Position numbers and translations under genes: made by a program. This document shows positions 19,058 to 29,801 of a stretch of DNA of 64,000 nt, one piece after another (position 1 is the first letter of the stretch; each line of letters begins with the position of its first letter). A model generated the notes under the pieces. It had not been told where the DNA came from. It worked only from the letters and a program-made list of their open reading frames with translations, and did no database searches. The stretch is from the NCBI RefSeq assembly GCF_003144535.1, contig NZ_PHFJ01000001.1, positions 62,001-126,000 on the forward strand. Reading direction: 5' to 3'. The stretch is from Proteus penneri (GTDB lineage: Bacteria; Pseudomonadota; Gammaproteobacteria; Enterobacterales; Enterobacteriaceae).

Positions 19058-19840
19058 ATGACAATTGAACAACAAAAAATGCAATGGTTATTGTCTGATC
19101 CAGATACAGTCCGATTTCGTGATGAGCAACTATTAGCTGAAACTGAGTTTGTTTATCATCAGCATGACTTTGGTCAGTTACTTTATGTGATCTCTGGTGT
19201 CATGGATTTAGAAGCCGGAGGACAGCGGTTTTTAGCACCACCAGAATTTAGTGTATGGATCCCAAAAAATATAGGGCACGCTAGTTACAATAAAAAAACA
19301 CTCTCTTTTAAAGTGCTAGATATCGCGCCAAGCTGGTGTGATGGATTATTAGATAAACCTTGTTTGATCCAATTAAGTGCTATTTTTTCAACCATATTTT
19401 CCGACTTCTTTCATCGTGGTGTGTGTAAACCACAAACAGAAGAAGATTTTCGCTTAGCCCAAGTATTGATTGATCAACTTAAAGTTTCGCCAATACATCA
19501 TACTTACTTACCCTCTTCTAAAGATAAATTACTTGCTCCCATACTTTCTGTATTAGAGCAGGATCCAGCGGATAATACCTCATTAGAAGAATGGGCTAAA
19601 AAACGTTATACCTCAGAAAGAACACTCTCTCGCCGTTGCCAACAAGAATTAGGTATGTCATTTAGTGAATGGCGTAAACGTCTACGCTTTTTACATGCAA
19701 TTTCTTTACTAGAGCAAGGGAAAAGTGTGAATGAAATTGCATTTGATGTTGGATATAGCTCTTCATCTTCTTTTATTGCGATGTTTCAACAATTTGCTGG
19801 TACAACACCCGAACGTTTTCGTCGATTACCTAATTGTTAA
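19058..19840 (+). CDS. AraC-family transcriptional regulator with N-terminal cupin domain
   Basis: A 260-residue regulator. The N-terminal half (about 25-90) is a cupin-type sensor with FVYHQHDFGQLLYVISGVMDLEAGG. The C-terminal 95 residues hold the two AraC helix-turn-helix motifs, the first around YTSERTLSRRCQQELGMSF and the second around SVNEIAFDVGYSSSSSFIAMFQQFAGTTPERFR. It is divergent from the EamA transporter, which is its most likely target. The layout resembles E. coli nimR-nimT, but the transporter here is EamA type, so I do not transfer the name. Confidence 0.88.
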   Translation: MTIEQQKMQWLLSDPDTVRFRDEQLLAETEFVYHQHDFGQLLYVISGVMDLEAGGQRFLAPPEFSVWIPKNIGHASYNKKTLSFKVLDIAPSWCDGLLDKPCLIQLSAIFSTIFSDFFHRGVCKPQTEEDFRLAQVLIDQLKVSPIHHTYLPSSKDKLLAPILSVLEQDPADNTSLEEWAKKRYTSERTLSRRCQQELGMSFSEWRKRLRFLHAISLLEQGKSVNEIAFDVGYSSSSSFIAMFQQFAGTTPERFRRLPNC

Positions 19841-19989
19841 GCTTTCTTTTCATTTATTTACTTAAAATCTAGGTGGATTTTACTGTCAATAATAGGCTTT
19901 GCGGTGAATAAGTGGCAAAATAGACCGCTTAATTTTATTTTTCGATTGATTGTTTACACACATAAATACCAAATCAGTGAGATAACACC

Positions 19990-21132
19990 GTGAAAATTCT
20001 GGTTGATGAAAATATGCCTTATGCGGAACAACTTTTCCGCCAATTAGGTGAGGTAAAAGCTGTTTCTGGGCGCCCATTACCTACTGATGAGCTTAATGAT
20101 TCTGATGCCTTAATGGTGAGATCAATTACTAAAGTCAATAAATCCTTATTATCAGGCAAGCCAGTGAAATTTGTTGGAACGGCGACTGCGGGTTTCGATC
20201 ATGTCGATATTTCATGGTTAGAACAGCAACAAATTGGTTTTTCATCAGCCCCAGGCTGTAATGCTATTGCGGTCGTTGAATATGTGTTTTCGGCACTGAT
20301 GATGCTAGCAGAGCAAGATGGCTTCCAATTAACCGATAAAGTCGTCGGTATTGTGGGGGTGGGAAATGTAGGTGGACGGTTAGCTACACGTTTACGTGCA
20401 TTGGGTGTCAATGTATTACTTTGCGATCCACCTAGAGCAGATAATGGTGATAATGAAGAATTTCATTCATTGGAAACGCTATTAGAAAAAGCGGACATTC
20501 TGACTTTCCATACACCTCTCAATAAATCAGGTCCATACAAAAGTTATCATTTAATTAATGAGAGCAACCTCGAAAAATTACCTGAAGGACGTATTTTAAT
20601 TAATGCGAGTCGTGGCGAGGTTGTTGATAATCAAGCATTATTGTCTGTACTCGAGAAAGGTAAATCTTTACGTGTGGTATTAGATGTTTGGGAGCCAGAG
20701 CCTGATCTTTCTATTGAATTATTAAATAAAGTCGATATAGGTACCCCACATATTGCGGGTTATACCTTAGAAGGCAAAGCACGCGGTACAACACAAGTAT
20801 TTGAGGCTTACTGTGATTTTATTGGACAGCCTCAACAAGTTGAATTATCAACCTTGTTGCCAGCACCGACTATTTCAATAATTTCAATACAAGGTGAGTT
20901 AACACAAACACTTTTAAAACAACTGATCCACCTTGTTTATGATGTGCGTCGTGATGATGCGCCATTACGAAAGGTAGCAGGTATAAAAGGGGAGTTTGAT
21001 AAATTACGCAAACTTTATCCTGTACGTCGTGAATGGTCTTCACTACATGTAATTTGTGATAACCAAACCACGGCCAATACATTAAGTGCGATTGGTTTTA
21101 GTGCTACATACAAAAGTGCGACACGCAAATAA
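19990..21132 (+). CDS. pdxB: 4-phosphoerythronate dehydrogenase PdxB
   Basis: Oxidises 4-phospho-D-erythronate in pyridoxal-5'-phosphate biosynthesis. It has 380 residues, against 378 in E. coli. It is a D-isomer-specific 2-hydroxyacid dehydrogenase: NAD-binding [21 protein letters not shown] near residue 118, catalytic Arg in [10 protein letters not shown], the Glu in DVWEPEPD and the His in TPHIAGYT. The C-terminal part is the PdxB dimerisation domain. It begins the pdxB-usg-truA-dedA-accD cluster in E. coli order. Confidence 0.96.
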   Translation: MKILVDENMPYAEQLFRQLGEVKAVSGRPLPTDELNDSDALMVRSITKVNKSLLSGKPVKFVGTATAGFDHVDISWLEQQQIGFSSAPGCNAIAVVEYVFSALMMLAEQDGFQLTDKVVGIVGVGNVGGRLATRLRALGVNVLLCDPPRADNGDNEEFHSLETLLEKADILTFHTPLNKSGPYKSYHLINESNLEKLPEGRILINASRGEVVDNQALLSVLEKGKSLRVVLDVWEPEPDLSIELLNKVDIGTPHIAGYTLEGKARGTTQVFEAYCDFIGQPQQVELSTLLPAPTISIISIQGELTQTLLKQLIHLVYDVRRDDAPLRKVAGIKGEFDKLRKLYPVRREWSSLHVICDNQTTANTLSAIGFSATYKSATRK

Positions 21133-21176
21133 AGCACAACATTATTTTTAAAATTTATGGTATTGGAGGATATCTT

Positions 21177-22187
21177 ATGGGAGAAGGTTGGAATATCGCA
21201 GTTGTTGGTGCAACAGGCGCTGTTGGTGAAGCGATTTTAGAACTGCTACAAGAGCGTGAATTTCCCATTGGTGAACTGACGGCAATCGCAAGTGAAGACA
21301 GTATTGGAAAATCAGTGCGTGTAAACAGTAAAAGTGTTGCTGTTCAAGGTATTTACAATATCGAATGGGCAGATATTCAATTAGCTTTTTTTGCGGCGCC
21401 AACAGAAATCAGTGCGCAATACGCACAACAAGCCGCTGATGCTGGCTGTATTGTTATTGATTGTAGTGGCATCTTTGCAATGGATTGGGATGTGCCATTG
21501 GTTGTTCCTGGTGTGAACAGTGCAATGCTAGCGGAATATCGTACGCGTAATATTGTTTCTATTGCTGATAGCATGGTGAGCCAATTATTACGTGCCATTA
21601 ATCCACTAACAGAGTCTGCGGGTTTAACGCGCCTTAGTGTGACTAACTTAATGTCTGTTTCTCGTTTTGGGAAACAAGCCGTAGATGAACTCGCAGGGCA
21701 AAGTGCTCGTTTACTTAACGGTATTCCTCCTGAATTAGGCCGTTTTAATAAGCAATTGGCATTTAATATTTTACCTTTAATGGTTGATGACGAAGGTTCT
21801 ATACAAGAAGAGCGTCGTATGGTTGATCAAATTCGTAAAATTTTACAAGATGAAGGCTTGCCAATTTCTGTGACTACACTGCAAGCGCCTGTTTTCTATG
21901 GTAATGCACAGTCAGTACAATTAGAAACCTCACGCCCAATGGGAAGTGATGAAGCACGTGAAGCATTACAAGAAAGTGAAGATCTTAATATCAGTGATGA
22001 AAATGATTTTCCAACACAAGTCACTGATGCATCTGGTAATGTGAGTTTGAATTTAGGCTGTTTCCGTAATGATTATGGTATGCCAGAAGCTTTGCAATTT
22101 TGGTCAGTAGCAGATAACGTGCGCTTTGGCGGGGCATTAATGGCTGTTGAAGTAGCAGAGCAATTAATGCAGGAGCAGTTTTACTAA
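21177..22187 (+). CDS. usg: Usg, aspartate-semialdehyde dehydrogenase-like protein
   Basis: A 336-residue paralogue of aspartate-semialdehyde dehydrogenase (E. coli Usg 337); its activity is unknown. The N-terminal NADP-binding motif [19 protein letters not shown] is intact. At the place where Asd has its catalytic Cys (NC-T/S-T) this protein reads ADSMVSQLL, like E. coli Usg, so it should not work as a dehydrogenase. It starts 44 bases after pdxB with GGAGG before the ATG, and its stop overlaps the truA ATG by one base. Confidence 0.93.
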   Translation: MGEGWNIAVVGATGAVGEAILELLQEREFPIGELTAIASEDSIGKSVRVNSKSVAVQGIYNIEWADIQLAFFAAPTEISAQYAQQAADAGCIVIDCSGIFAMDWDVPLVVPGVNSAMLAEYRTRNIVSIADSMVSQLLRAINPLTESAGLTRLSVTNLMSVSRFGKQAVDELAGQSARLLNGIPPELGRFNKQLAFNILPLMVDDEGSIQEERRMVDQIRKILQDEGLPISVTTLQAPVFYGNAQSVQLETSRPMGSDEAREALQESEDLNISDENDFPTQVTDASGNVSLNLGCFRNDYGMPEALQFWSVADNVRFGGALMAVEVAEQLMQEQFY

Positions 22188-23071
22188 TGAATGCGCAAGT
22201 GAGTGCTGAAGTGGCAGAACAGCCTTTGACTGAGTCAGCGGTTACTTCTGAAAGCACAACAATCAAAATTGCTTTAGGCGTTGAATATGATGGTAGTCGC
22301 TATTATGGCTGGCAACGCCAAAATGAAGTGCGCAGTGTACAAGAACGGCTAGAAAAAGCACTTTCACAAGTGGCTAATGAGCCTATATCTGTGTTTTGTG
22401 CGGGAAGAACTGATGCTGGCGTACATGCAACGGGACAAGTTGTCCATTTTGAAACAACTGCGCACCGCAAAGATCCTGCATGGACAATGGGAGTTAACAC
22501 TCATTTACCTGCGGATATCGCTGTACGTTGGGTAAAAACAGTTGCTGATGATTTTCATGCTCGCTTTAGTGCAACGGCAAGACGTTATCGCTATGTTATT
22601 TTTAATCATCGCTATCGTCCCGCTATATTATCATCTGGAGTGACGCATTTTCATTACCCTTTAGATGCTGAGCGTATGCACCAAGCTGCGCAATGTTTAC
22701 TGGGTGAAAACGATTTTACCTCTTTTAGAGCCGTTCAATGTCAATCGCGAACGCCATGGCGTAACGTTATGCATATCAATGTTTCTCGATATGGTGACTA
22801 TGTTGTTGTGGACATTAAAGCGAATGCGTTTGTTCATCATATGGTGAGAAATATTGTTGGCAGCCTTTTAGAAATAGGGTGTGGCAATCAGGATATTACT
22901 TGGATGGCTGAATTATTAGCCTTAAAAGACAGAACTAAAGCCGCTGCAACAGCTAAAGCGAATGGATTGTATTTAGTTTCTGTGGATTATCCTGATCATT
23001 TTGAATTACCAAAACCTGCAATGGGCCCACTATTTTTAGCGGATAACCCTATTGAGATATCTCAATCATAA
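22187..23071 (+). CDS. truA: tRNA pseudouridine(38-40) synthase TruA
   Basis: Makes pseudouridine at positions 38-40 of the tRNA anticodon arm. The catalytic Asp is residue 76 in [17 protein letters not shown]. Conserved blocks [40 protein letters not shown] and [15 protein letters not shown] follow. At 294 residues it is 24 longer than E. coli TruA, the excess being a hydrophilic N-terminal tail of about 25 residues and a short C-terminal one. The ATG overlaps the usg stop, so translation is coupled. Confidence 0.96.
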   Translation: MNAQVSAEVAEQPLTESAVTSESTTIKIALGVEYDGSRYYGWQRQNEVRSVQERLEKALSQVANEPISVFCAGRTDAGVHATGQVVHFETTAHRKDPAWTMGVNTHLPADIAVRWVKTVADDFHARFSATARRYRYVIFNHRYRPAILSSGVTHFHYPLDAERMHQAAQCLLGENDFTSFRAVQCQSRTPWRNVMHINVSRYGDYVVVDIKANAFVHHMVRNIVGSLLEIGCGNQDITWMAELLALKDRTKAAATAKANGLYLVSVDYPDHFELPKPAMGPLFLADNPIEISQS

Positions 23072-23095
23072 AGACACCCAGTTCTCTGAGGATTT

Positions 23096-23797
23096 ATGGA
23101 TATATTAACGCAATTTGTTGATCTGATAAAATTTCTAATTGATTTTATTTTACATATTGATGCGCATTTAGCAGAGCTTGTCGCGCAATATGGTACATGG
23201 GTCTATGCCATTTTGTTTCTAATTGTTTTTTGTGAAACAGGGCTTGTGGTAACACCTTTCTTACCTGGAGACTCCTTATTATTCGTTGCTGGCGCTTTAG
23301 CTTCATTAGAAACCAATGATGTTAATGTCCATATTATGGTTTTACTGCTACTTTGTGCTGCCATTTTAGGTGATGCAGTAAACTATTCTATAGGGCGACT
23401 TTTTGGCGAAAAGCTATTTAGTAAGCCTAATTCACGTATTTTCCGTCGTGAATATCTGGATAAGACCCATGCTTTTTATGAAAAACATGGTGGTAAGGCG
23501 ATTATTTTGGCAAGATTCGTGCCGATTATCCGAACTTTTGCGCCATTCGTTGCAGGAATGGGAAAAATGTCATATCGTCATTTTGCCTTTTATAATGTTA
23601 CTGGGGCAATTGCATGGGTACTGCTATTTACTTATGCGGGATACTTTTTTGGTGACTTAGATATAGTTCAAAAGAACTTAAAATTGCTAATTGTTGCCAT
23701 TATTGTTATTTCTATTTTACCGGGCGTCATTGAGATCATACGCCATCGCAGAGCGAGCGCAAAAGCGAAGAAAGAAAGTGATAGCAAAGAGGTTTGA
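23096..23797 (+). CDS. dedA: DedA family inner membrane protein
   Basis: Polytopic inner-membrane protein of 233 residues. DedA/DTT proteins are implicated in membrane potential homeostasis and lipid-carrier recycling. The family hallmarks are present: [23 protein letters not shown] and the arginine-containing [25 protein letters not shown]. It follows truA after 24 bases with a GAGGA ribosome site and probably belongs to the same transcript. Confidence 0.94.
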   Translation: MDILTQFVDLIKFLIDFILHIDAHLAELVAQYGTWVYAILFLIVFCETGLVVTPFLPGDSLLFVAGALASLETNDVNVHIMVLLLLCAAILGDAVNYSIGRLFGEKLFSKPNSRIFRREYLDKTHAFYEKHGGKAIILARFVPIIRTFAPFVAGMGKMSYRHFAFYNVTGAIAWVLLFTYAGYFFGDLDIVQKNLKLLIVAIIVISILPGVIEIIRHRRASAKAKKESDSKEV

Positions 23798-23859
23798 GCA
23801 GTTATCATTAGTTTTTGCCGTAGAATAGCCATAATAAAGAGATGCGCTGAAATTCAGTA

Positions 23860-23917
23860 AGCGGTATCATCATAAACTTTGCTAACCACACAGCCAGTGC
23901 ATTGTGGTTGATACGCT
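23860..23917 (+). promoter_or_regulatory. Structured leader before accD
   Basis: An outer stem (AGCGGTATC at 23860 with GATACGCT ending at 23917, one bulged G) encloses an inner stem AACCACA/TGTGGTT (23884-23890 with 23903-23909). The structure ends 50 bases before the accD ATG and has no T-run, so it is not an ordinary terminator. AccA/AccD of E. coli is reported to bind its own mRNA; a link here is only a suggestion. Confidence 0.4.
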
Positions 23918-23966
23918 CACAATAATTTTACTGGCGAAGGTCAGATTCAGACGAAAAGGTCCGTTA

Positions 23967-24929
23967 ATGAGCTGGATTGAAAAAATTCTAAATAAAAGCA
24001 CTATCACAAGTTCACGTAAAGCCAATATCCCGGAAGGGGTTTGGACTAAATGTGATAGCTGTGGACAGGTACTCTATCGCGCAGAATTAGAGCGTAATTT
24101 AGAGGTTTGTCCTAAATGTGATCACCATATGCGCATTTCAGCGCGCCGTCGCCTTGAGACTTTCCTTGATACAGGAAGCACAACAGAATTAGGTAGCGAA
24201 TTAGAACCTAAAGATATTCTGAAATTCCGCGACTCTAAAAAATATAAAGACAGAATTAGCGCTGCTCAAAAACAAACGCAAGAAAAAGATGCATTAGTTG
24301 TTATGAAAGGAACGCTAAAAAAGATGCCAGTTGTTGCTGCATCCTTTGAGTTTGCGTTTATGGGTGGTTCAATGGCTTCTGTTGTAGGGGCGCGTTTTGT
24401 TCGTGCTGTTGAACAAGCACTAGAAGATAACTGCCCATTAGTTTGCTTCTCTGCAAGTGGTGGCGCTCGTATGCAAGAAGCGCTGATGTCATTAATGCAA
24501 ATGGCAAAAACCAGTGCAGCATTAGCAAAAATGCAGGAACGTGGCTTACCTTATATTTCTGTCATGACTGACCCTACAATGGGGGGCGTTTCTGCAAGTC
24601 TAGCGATGTTAGGTGATATCAATGTTGCTGAACCTAAAGCACTGATTGGTTTTGCAGGTCCTCGAGTTATTGAGCAAACAGTACGTGAAAAGCTACCTGC
24701 TGGTTTCCAACGTAGTGAGTTCCTACTAGAAAAAGGGGCGATTGATATGATTATTCGCCGCCCTGAAATGCGTGATGAACTAGCTGAATTACTGGCTAAG
24801 CTGACTCAGTATGATTTAGTCGAAGATGAAGATGAAATCATTAGTGAAGAAATGATTGCTGATGAAATTGAATCTACAGATAACGAGCCAGAAATTAACA
24901 TCGAAACGAATAAAAAAGAAGATGTCTAA
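23967..24929 (+). CDS. accD: Acetyl-CoA carboxylase carboxyltransferase subunit beta AccD
   Basis: With AccA forms the carboxyltransferase that makes malonyl-CoA for fatty-acid synthesis. The N-terminal zinc ribbon is intact, with Cys29, Cys32, Cys48 and Cys51 (CDSCGQ and CPKCDHH). The crotonase-like core follows, with [15 protein letters not shown] and [12 protein letters not shown]. The ATG at 23967 matches the E. coli start (MSWIE) and has AAAAGGT upstream; an earlier in-frame start is rejected. At 320 residues it is 16 longer than E. coli, with a divergent acidic C-terminal tail rich in Glu, Asp and Asn. The end overlaps folC by 8 bases. Confidence 0.96.
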   Translation: MSWIEKILNKSTITSSRKANIPEGVWTKCDSCGQVLYRAELERNLEVCPKCDHHMRISARRRLETFLDTGSTTELGSELEPKDILKFRDSKKYKDRISAAQKQTQEKDALVVMKGTLKKMPVVAASFEFAFMGGSMASVVGARFVRAVEQALEDNCPLVCFSASGGARMQEALMSLMQMAKTSAALAKMQERGLPYISVMTDPTMGGVSASLAMLGDINVAEPKALIGFAGPRVIEQTVREKLPAGFQRSEFLLEKGAIDMIIRRPEMRDELAELLAKLTQYDLVEDEDEIISEEMIADEIESTDNEPEINIETNKKEDV

Positions 24930-26220
24930 TATCATAACTGCTCCTAAAGCCACATCGCCTTTGTCGGTGTGGCTTTCTTATCTTGAACATTTACACTCCA
25001 GCGCTATTGATATGGGGTTAGAACGAGTAGGCAAGGTAGGAAAAATATTAAATGTGTTACGTCCTGCACCTAAGGTAATCACTGTCTCAGGTACAAATGG
25101 AAAAGGCACAACCTGTCATATGCTCGAATCAATCTTGATGGCATCAGGATTGAAAGTCGGCGTTTATAGTTCCCCTCATCTTGTGCGTTATACAGAACGC
25201 GTTCGTATTCAAGGCAAAGAACTTTCCGAAGGTGCTTTTTGCGAAGTTTTTGCAGAAATTGAACAAGCTAGAGGCGATATTTCGCTGACTTTTTTTGAAT
25301 ATGGCACTCTGGCTGCGCTGAAGCTATTTCAACAAGCGCAACTTGATGTGGTTATTCTTGAGGTAGGATTAGGTGGCCGATTAGATGCAACGAATATCGT
25401 TGATGCAGATATTGCGGCTATCACTAGTATTGCACTCGATCATACGGATTGGTTAGGTGCAGATAGAGAACATATTGGTCACGAGAAAGCCGGTATTTTC
25501 CGTGCTAATCACTACGCTGTTGTGGGTGAACCGGATATGCCTCATTCCATAGCCCAAGTTGCCAATGAAAAACACGCTAAGCTTTTCCGTCGAGGAACGG
25601 ATTGGTCTTTTGCTATTGAAGGTGAGCACTGGCATTGGCGTTGTGTTGACTGTGAATTTGATGCGTTACCAATCCCTAATATTCCGCTAGCCAATGCGGC
25701 GACAGCAATGGGAGTTATTTGTTGCTTGCTCAGATCTGATGACAAAGTCAGCCAAGCAATAACAGAACAAAGTATTGTCGAAGGTATGTCCCATGCACAA
25801 TTACCGGGTCGTTTTCAGGTAATTTCGCAACATCCTCTGGTTATCTTTGATGTGGCTCATAATCCTCATGCTGCAGGATATTTAGCGGAAAAATTATCAC
25901 AATTACCACAAAAATCTGATACTCAGATGCGTATTGTTGTTGGTATGCTGGGTGATAAAGATATTGCAGGAACATTAGCGTGCTTAACACCATTAGCTGA
26001 TCATTGGTATGTCGCTCCACTTAATGAGTTTCGTGGTGCTTCTGCTGAGGTGTTAGCTCAGCATCTTGATAAGCCAATGGTATTCGATAGTGTTGAAAAT
26101 GCATGGCAACAAGCAATCTCTGATGCTGCTCCTAATGATATTGTTGTGGTTTGTGGCTCATTTCATACAGTCGCACATATAATGGAACTTTTGGAAAAGG
26201 AGAGTGTGGGTGGCAAGTAA
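24922..26220 (+). CDS. folC: Bifunctional dihydrofolate synthase / folylpolyglutamate synthase FolC
   Basis: Adds glutamate to dihydropteroate and extends polyglutamate tails on folates. The 432-residue protein shows the Mur-ligase ATP-binding loop [13 protein letters not shown] at residues 55-67, the [13 protein letters not shown] motif and the C-terminal-domain FDVAHNPHA. The start at 24922 lies inside the end of accD, overlapping by 8 bases and matching the position of the E. coli homologue; earlier frame starts inside accD are not credible. Its own end overlaps dedD by 11 bases. Confidence 0.95.
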   Translation: MSNIITAPKATSPLSVWLSYLEHLHSSAIDMGLERVGKVGKILNVLRPAPKVITVSGTNGKGTTCHMLESILMASGLKVGVYSSPHLVRYTERVRIQGKELSEGAFCEVFAEIEQARGDISLTFFEYGTLAALKLFQQAQLDVVILEVGLGGRLDATNIVDADIAAITSIALDHTDWLGADREHIGHEKAGIFRANHYAVVGEPDMPHSIAQVANEKHAKLFRRGTDWSFAIEGEHWHWRCVDCEFDALPIPNIPLANAATAMGVICCLLRSDDKVSQAITEQSIVEGMSHAQLPGRFQVISQHPLVIFDVAHNPHAAGYLAEKLSQLPQKSDTQMRIVVGMLGDKDIAGTLACLTPLADHWYVAPLNEFRGASAEVLAQHLDKPMVFDSVENAWQQAISDAAPNDIVVVCGSFHTVAHIMELLEKESVGGK

Positions 26221-26860
26221 ATTTCAAAATCGCTTAGTCGGTGCCGTTGTATTGGTGGCAGTAGGAGTTATTTTTTTACCTGCTCTACTCGACGGCGATA
26301 AGAAATATAACGAAGACCAGTTCGCCTCTATTCCTTTAGTACCTAAACCAGGCGATGAGCAAGAAATAGAATCTATCGCCCCGATAGAGCAAACCTCAGT
26401 GCCTTCTACTCCATCAGAAGGTGCATCTGAAGGTATGCTTTCTGAAGCAGTGACTGGCGTTGAGCAATCTACCGTTACAACACCTGAATCACCCGCTGTT
26501 GTACCTGTTACACCAGTAGAACCACCACAACAACCAACGCCTACACCAGAGTCTCCAACTGTGGTGACTCCACCCGTACAACCACCAACACCGCCAGTGC
26601 AAGAAACTAAGCCACCGAAAGGCGAAGCTTGGGTTGTTCAATTAGGTGCGTTGAAAAATGCGGCGAAGGTAGAAGAAATTATTGCGAAAATGCATTTCTC
26701 AGGTTATCCAGTATATACCATACCCGCCCGCCCAGTTGCAGGACAAGTGACTCGAATTTACATTGGTCCTAGTGCATCTAAGTCAGAATTACAGGCTATT
26801 TTGCCTCATTTAAAAGAGCTTACGGGTTTACAAGGTGAGGTAAGGGCATATAAGCCTTAA
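26210..26860 (+). CDS. dedD: Cell division protein DedD (SPOR domain)
   Basis: Septal-ring protein of 216 residues with one N-terminal membrane anchor (about residues 8-25), a long Pro/Thr/Glu-rich periplasmic linker, and a C-terminal SPOR domain (about 140-216) that binds denuded septal peptidoglycan. The SPOR start VVQLGALKNAAKVEEI is clear. The GTG at 26210 is chosen because AAGGAG lies seven bases before it and it gives the E. coli N-terminus (M)[10 protein letters not shown]; the GTG at 26204 is too close to that site. It overlaps the folC end. Confidence 0.94.
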   Translation: MASKFQNRLVGAVVLVAVGVIFLPALLDGDKKYNEDQFASIPLVPKPGDEQEIESIAPIEQTSVPSTPSEGASEGMLSEAVTGVEQSTVTTPESPAVVPVTPVEPPQQPTPTPESPTVVTPPVQPPTPPVQETKPPKGEAWVVQLGALKNAAKVEEIIAKMHFSGYPVYTIPARPVAGQVTRIYIGPSASKSELQAILPHLKELTGLQGEVRAYKP

Positions 26861-26913
26861 TTTTTTCTAAACGAGTCATCAGATGAGTAATGTAACAAAG
26901 CGTTAACTTATTG

Positions 26914-26940
26914 CGGCGATTATGATTTTTCATATCGCCG
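26914..26940 (+). terminator. Possible terminator between dedD and cvpA
   Basis: The stem CGGCGATTATGA / TCATATCGCCG (one bulge) is strong, but the following sequence is only moderately T-rich. It lies between the dedD stop and the PurR box and probably ends the pdxB-dedD transcript. Confidence 0.5.
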
Positions 26941-26973
26941 TAAATTATTTTGAAATTAGCGAAAATTAGCATT

Positions 26974-26989
26974 ACGCAAACGTTTTCGT
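26974..26989. promoter_or_regulatory. PurR box upstream of cvpA-purF
   Basis: ACGCAAACGTTTTCGT is identical to the E. coli PurR consensus as I know it. It lies 57 bases before the cvpA ATG, where it is expected to overlap the promoter. In E. coli PurR with hypoxanthine or guanine represses cvpA-purF from this site. Confidence 0.93.
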
Positions 26990-27045
26990 TTTCTGTTAGA
27001 ATGCTTCCGTATTAATGCGGAGCATCATTATTGGATAAAGAATTT

Positions 27046-27537
27046 ATGGTCTGGATAGATTACGCCATCATTGCCATTATTGGTTTTTCCGCATTAGTCA
27101 GCCTGATCCGTGGCTTTGTTCGTGAAGCATTGTCACTCATCACCTGGGGTTGTGGTTTCTTTGTTGCTAGTCAGTTTTATCCTTATCTTGCCGTCTATTT
27201 TACCCGGTTTGAAGATGAGCTGGTTCGTAACGGGATTGCAATAGTCACGTTATTTATTGCGACACTGATTGTCGGTGCTGTTGTGAATTATGTGATTAGC
27301 TCTCTTGTTCAACGCACAGGGTTATCAGGTACAGATCGTGTATTGGGGGTCTGTTTCGGGGCTTTAAGAGGCGTGCTGATAGTTTCAGCATTACTTTTTG
27401 TTTTAGGCGCGTTTACGCCTATGGCAGATAGCGCTGATTGGCAACGTTCTGAGCTTATTCCTCAATTCAACCATATTATTAGGTGGTTCTTTGACTACCT
27501 ACAAAATGCGTCAAGTTTCGTGTCGGAGAGAATATAA
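27046..27537 (+). CDS. cvpA: Colicin V production protein CvpA
   Basis: Inner-membrane protein of 163 residues (E. coli 162) with about four hydrophobic segments. It is required for colicin V export in E. coli and linked to envelope stress tolerance; its molecular activity is unknown. The sequence from MVWIDYAIIAIIGFSALVSLIRGF onward is close to E. coli, which sets the ATG at 27046; a TTG five codons earlier is rejected. It is the first gene of the PurR-controlled unit with purF. Confidence 0.95.
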   Translation: MVWIDYAIIAIIGFSALVSLIRGFVREALSLITWGCGFFVASQFYPYLAVYFTRFEDELVRNGIAIVTLFIATLIVGAVVNYVISSLVQRTGLSGTDRVLGVCFGALRGVLIVSALLFVLGAFTPMADSADWQRSELIPQFNHIIRWFFDYLQNASSFVSERI

Positions 27538-27567
27538 CCTCTCCGTCTGGCTGATGAGGATCTATTC

Positions 27568-29085
27568 ATGTGCGGTATTGTCGGTATCGCTGGAGCTAAT
27601 CCAGTAAACCAATCAATTTATGATGCGTTAACGGTGTTACAACACCGGGGTCAAGATGCAGCAGGCATTGCAACGATAGACGGTAACAATGGTTTCCGTC
27701 TTCGCAAAGCAAACGGACTGGTTAAAGATGTGTTCGAAACCCGTCATATGTTGCGTTTAAAAGGTACTATCGGGATAGGGCATGTCCGTTACCCAACAGC
27801 GGGTAGTTCTAGTGCATCAGAAGCGCAGCCTTTTTATGTGAATTCCCCTTTTGGTATTACGTTGGCGCATAATGGTAATTTAACCAATGCGCATTTATTA
27901 CGTCGCCAATTATTTGAAACAGCGCGTCGCCATATCAATACCACCTCTGATTCTGAAATCCTGCTCAATGTATTGGCATATGAATTAGACCGTTTTGACC
28001 ATTTCCCGCTTGAGCCTGATAATATTTTTGCAGCCGTTGCGGCAATGCATAAAAAACTCCGCGGTGCTTATGCTTGTGTTGCTTTGATTATCGGCCATGG
28101 TTTACTGGCTTTTCGTGATCCCTTTGGTATCCGTCCTTTAGTATTGGGTAAACGCACCTTAGAAGATGGTCGCCATGAATATATGGTCGCATCTGAAAGT
28201 GTTGCGCTTGATACTTTAGGTTTTGAATTCTTGCGTGATGTTGCACCGGGTGAGGCGATTTATATCACAGAGCAAGGGCAACTCTTTACTCGCCAATGTG
28301 CCGAAAATCCGCAATTAATTCCTTGTTTATTTGAGTATGTTTATTTTGCTCGTCCTGATTCGTTTATCGATAAAATTTCAGTTTATAATGCACGTTTACG
28401 TATGGGGCAGAAATTAGGCGCTAAAATTGCCAAAGAGTGGGATGATTTACACATTGATGTTGTGATCCCCATTCCTGAAACATCTTGCGATATAGCCTTA
28501 GAAATTGCGCATATTCTCAACAAACCTTATCGCCAAGGTTTTGTCAAGAATCGCTATGTTGGTCGTACTTTTATTATGCCAGGTCAGCAAGAGCGTCGTA
28601 AGTCAGTGAGACGTAAACTGAATGCAAATCGTGCAGAGTTTCGTGATAAAAATGTTCTGTTGATTGATGATTCCATTGTACGTGGCACCACATCAGAGCA
28701 AATCGTCGAACTCGCAAGAGAAGCGGGTGCGAAGAAAGTCTATTTTGCCTCAGCAGCGCCAGAAGTTCGCTTCCCGAATGTGTATGGTATTGATATGCCA
28801 AATGCCAATGAGCTTATTGCCCATGGACGTGAAGTGGATGAAATTCGTAAATTAATTGGTGCTGATGGACTTATTTTCCAAGATCTCACTGATTTAATCG
28901 CTGCGGTACAAGAAGAGAATCCTGATATCACTCAGTTTGAATGCTCTGTATTTGATGGTGTTTATGTTACGAAAGATATCGACCAAGATTACTTGGATTA
29001 TTTAGAAAATCTACGTCGTGATGATGAACATAAAATTCGTGATCAGAATGAAATAGAAAATTTGGAAATCTATAACGAAGGCTAA
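27568..29085 (+). CDS. purF: Amidophosphoribosyltransferase PurF
   Basis: Catalyses the first committed step of purine biosynthesis, converting PRPP and glutamine to 5-phosphoribosylamine. It has 505 residues, as in E. coli. The mature N-terminus is the nucleophilic Cys2 (MCGIVGIAG) of the glutaminase domain. The C-terminal phosphoribosyltransferase domain has the PRPP loop [14 protein letters not shown]. It lies 30 bases after cvpA, under the perfect PurR box, and is followed by a strong terminator. Confidence 0.97.
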   Translation: MCGIVGIAGANPVNQSIYDALTVLQHRGQDAAGIATIDGNNGFRLRKANGLVKDVFETRHMLRLKGTIGIGHVRYPTAGSSSASEAQPFYVNSPFGITLAHNGNLTNAHLLRRQLFETARRHINTTSDSEILLNVLAYELDRFDHFPLEPDNIFAAVAAMHKKLRGAYACVALIIGHGLLAFRDPFGIRPLVLGKRTLEDGRHEYMVASESVALDTLGFEFLRDVAPGEAIYITEQGQLFTRQCAENPQLIPCLFEYVYFARPDSFIDKISVYNARLRMGQKLGAKIAKEWDDLHIDVVIPIPETSCDIALEIAHILNKPYRQGFVKNRYVGRTFIMPGQQERRKSVRRKLNANRAEFRDKNVLLIDDSIVRGTTSEQIVELAREAGAKKVYFASAAPEVRFPNVYGIDMPNANELIAHGREVDEIRKLIGADGLIFQDLTDLIAAVQEENPDITQFECSVFDGVYVTKDIDQDYLDYLENLRRDDEHKIRDQNEIENLEIYNEG

Positions 29086-29111
29086 TTTTTCGGTAAGATA
29101 TCTCCCTTATA

Positions 29112-29152
29112 AAGCGTCGATGTCAGTGTGTTCTGCATCGACGCTTGTTTTT
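29112..29152 (+). terminator. Intrinsic terminator after purF
   Basis: A perfect 11-base stem, AAGCGTCGATG / CATCGACGCTT, is followed by GTTTTTT. It lies 26 bases after the purF stop and separates purF from ubiX, which are co-transcribed in E. coli. Confidence 0.93.
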
Positions 29153-29204
29153 TGAGGGTTAATCATCATAATGATTAACAAAGATATATATTCTGAGGAT
29201 TATA

Positions 29205-29786
29205 ATGAAAAAGCTGATAGTTGGGCTAACCGGCGCCAGTGGTGCAATTTACGGTATACGTTTATTAGAGATACTAAAATCTGTGCCGTCAGTTGAAACC
29301 CATCTAGTGATTAGCCAAGCTGCACGCCGTACTATTTCATTAGAAACCGATTATTCGCTAAAAGATATTCATGCTTTAGCGGATGTGATTTATGACGATC
29401 GTGATATTGGTGCATCTATCTCTTCTGGCTCATTTCGTGTCAATGGAATGGTCATATTACCTTGTTCTATCAAAAGTTTGTCAGGTATTGTTCATAGTTA
29501 TACAGATACCTTAGTCACTCGTGCAGCAGATGTCGTACTTAAAGAAGGGCGTAAACTAGTCTTATGTGTGCGTGAAACACCGCTTCATTTAGGGCATTTA
29601 CGATTGATGACACAAGCATCTGAAATAGGTGCAGTGATTATGCCACCAGTTCCAGCTTTCTATTTTCAGCCTAAAACTATTGATGATATTGTTAATCAAA
29701 CAGTTAATCGTGTGCTTGATCAATTTGAGATTGATTTACCTGATGATTTATTTCAACGGTGGGAAGGGGATAAACCTGCTCGCTAA
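29205..29786 (+). CDS. ubiX: Flavin prenyltransferase UbiX
   Basis: Attaches a dimethylallyl group to FMN, producing the prenylated cofactor for the UbiD decarboxylase of ubiquinone synthesis. It has 193 residues (E. coli 189). The flavin-binding N-terminus LIVGLTGASGAIYGIRLLE and the central SSGSFRVNGMVILPCSIKSLSGI motif are diagnostic. A GAGGA ribosome site precedes the ATG. It is convergent with yfcH; the histidine/lysine transport genes that follow in E. coli are missing. Confidence 0.95.
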   Translation: MKKLIVGLTGASGAIYGIRLLEILKSVPSVETHLVISQAARRTISLETDYSLKDIHALADVIYDDRDIGASISSGSFRVNGMVILPCSIKSLSGIVHSYTDTLVTRAADVVLKEGRKLVLCVRETPLHLGHLRLMTQASEIGAVIMPPVPAFYFQPKTIDDIVNQTVNRVLDQFEIDLPDDLFQRWEGDKPAR

Positions 29787-29801
29787 AGATATTCGTCATA
29801 C

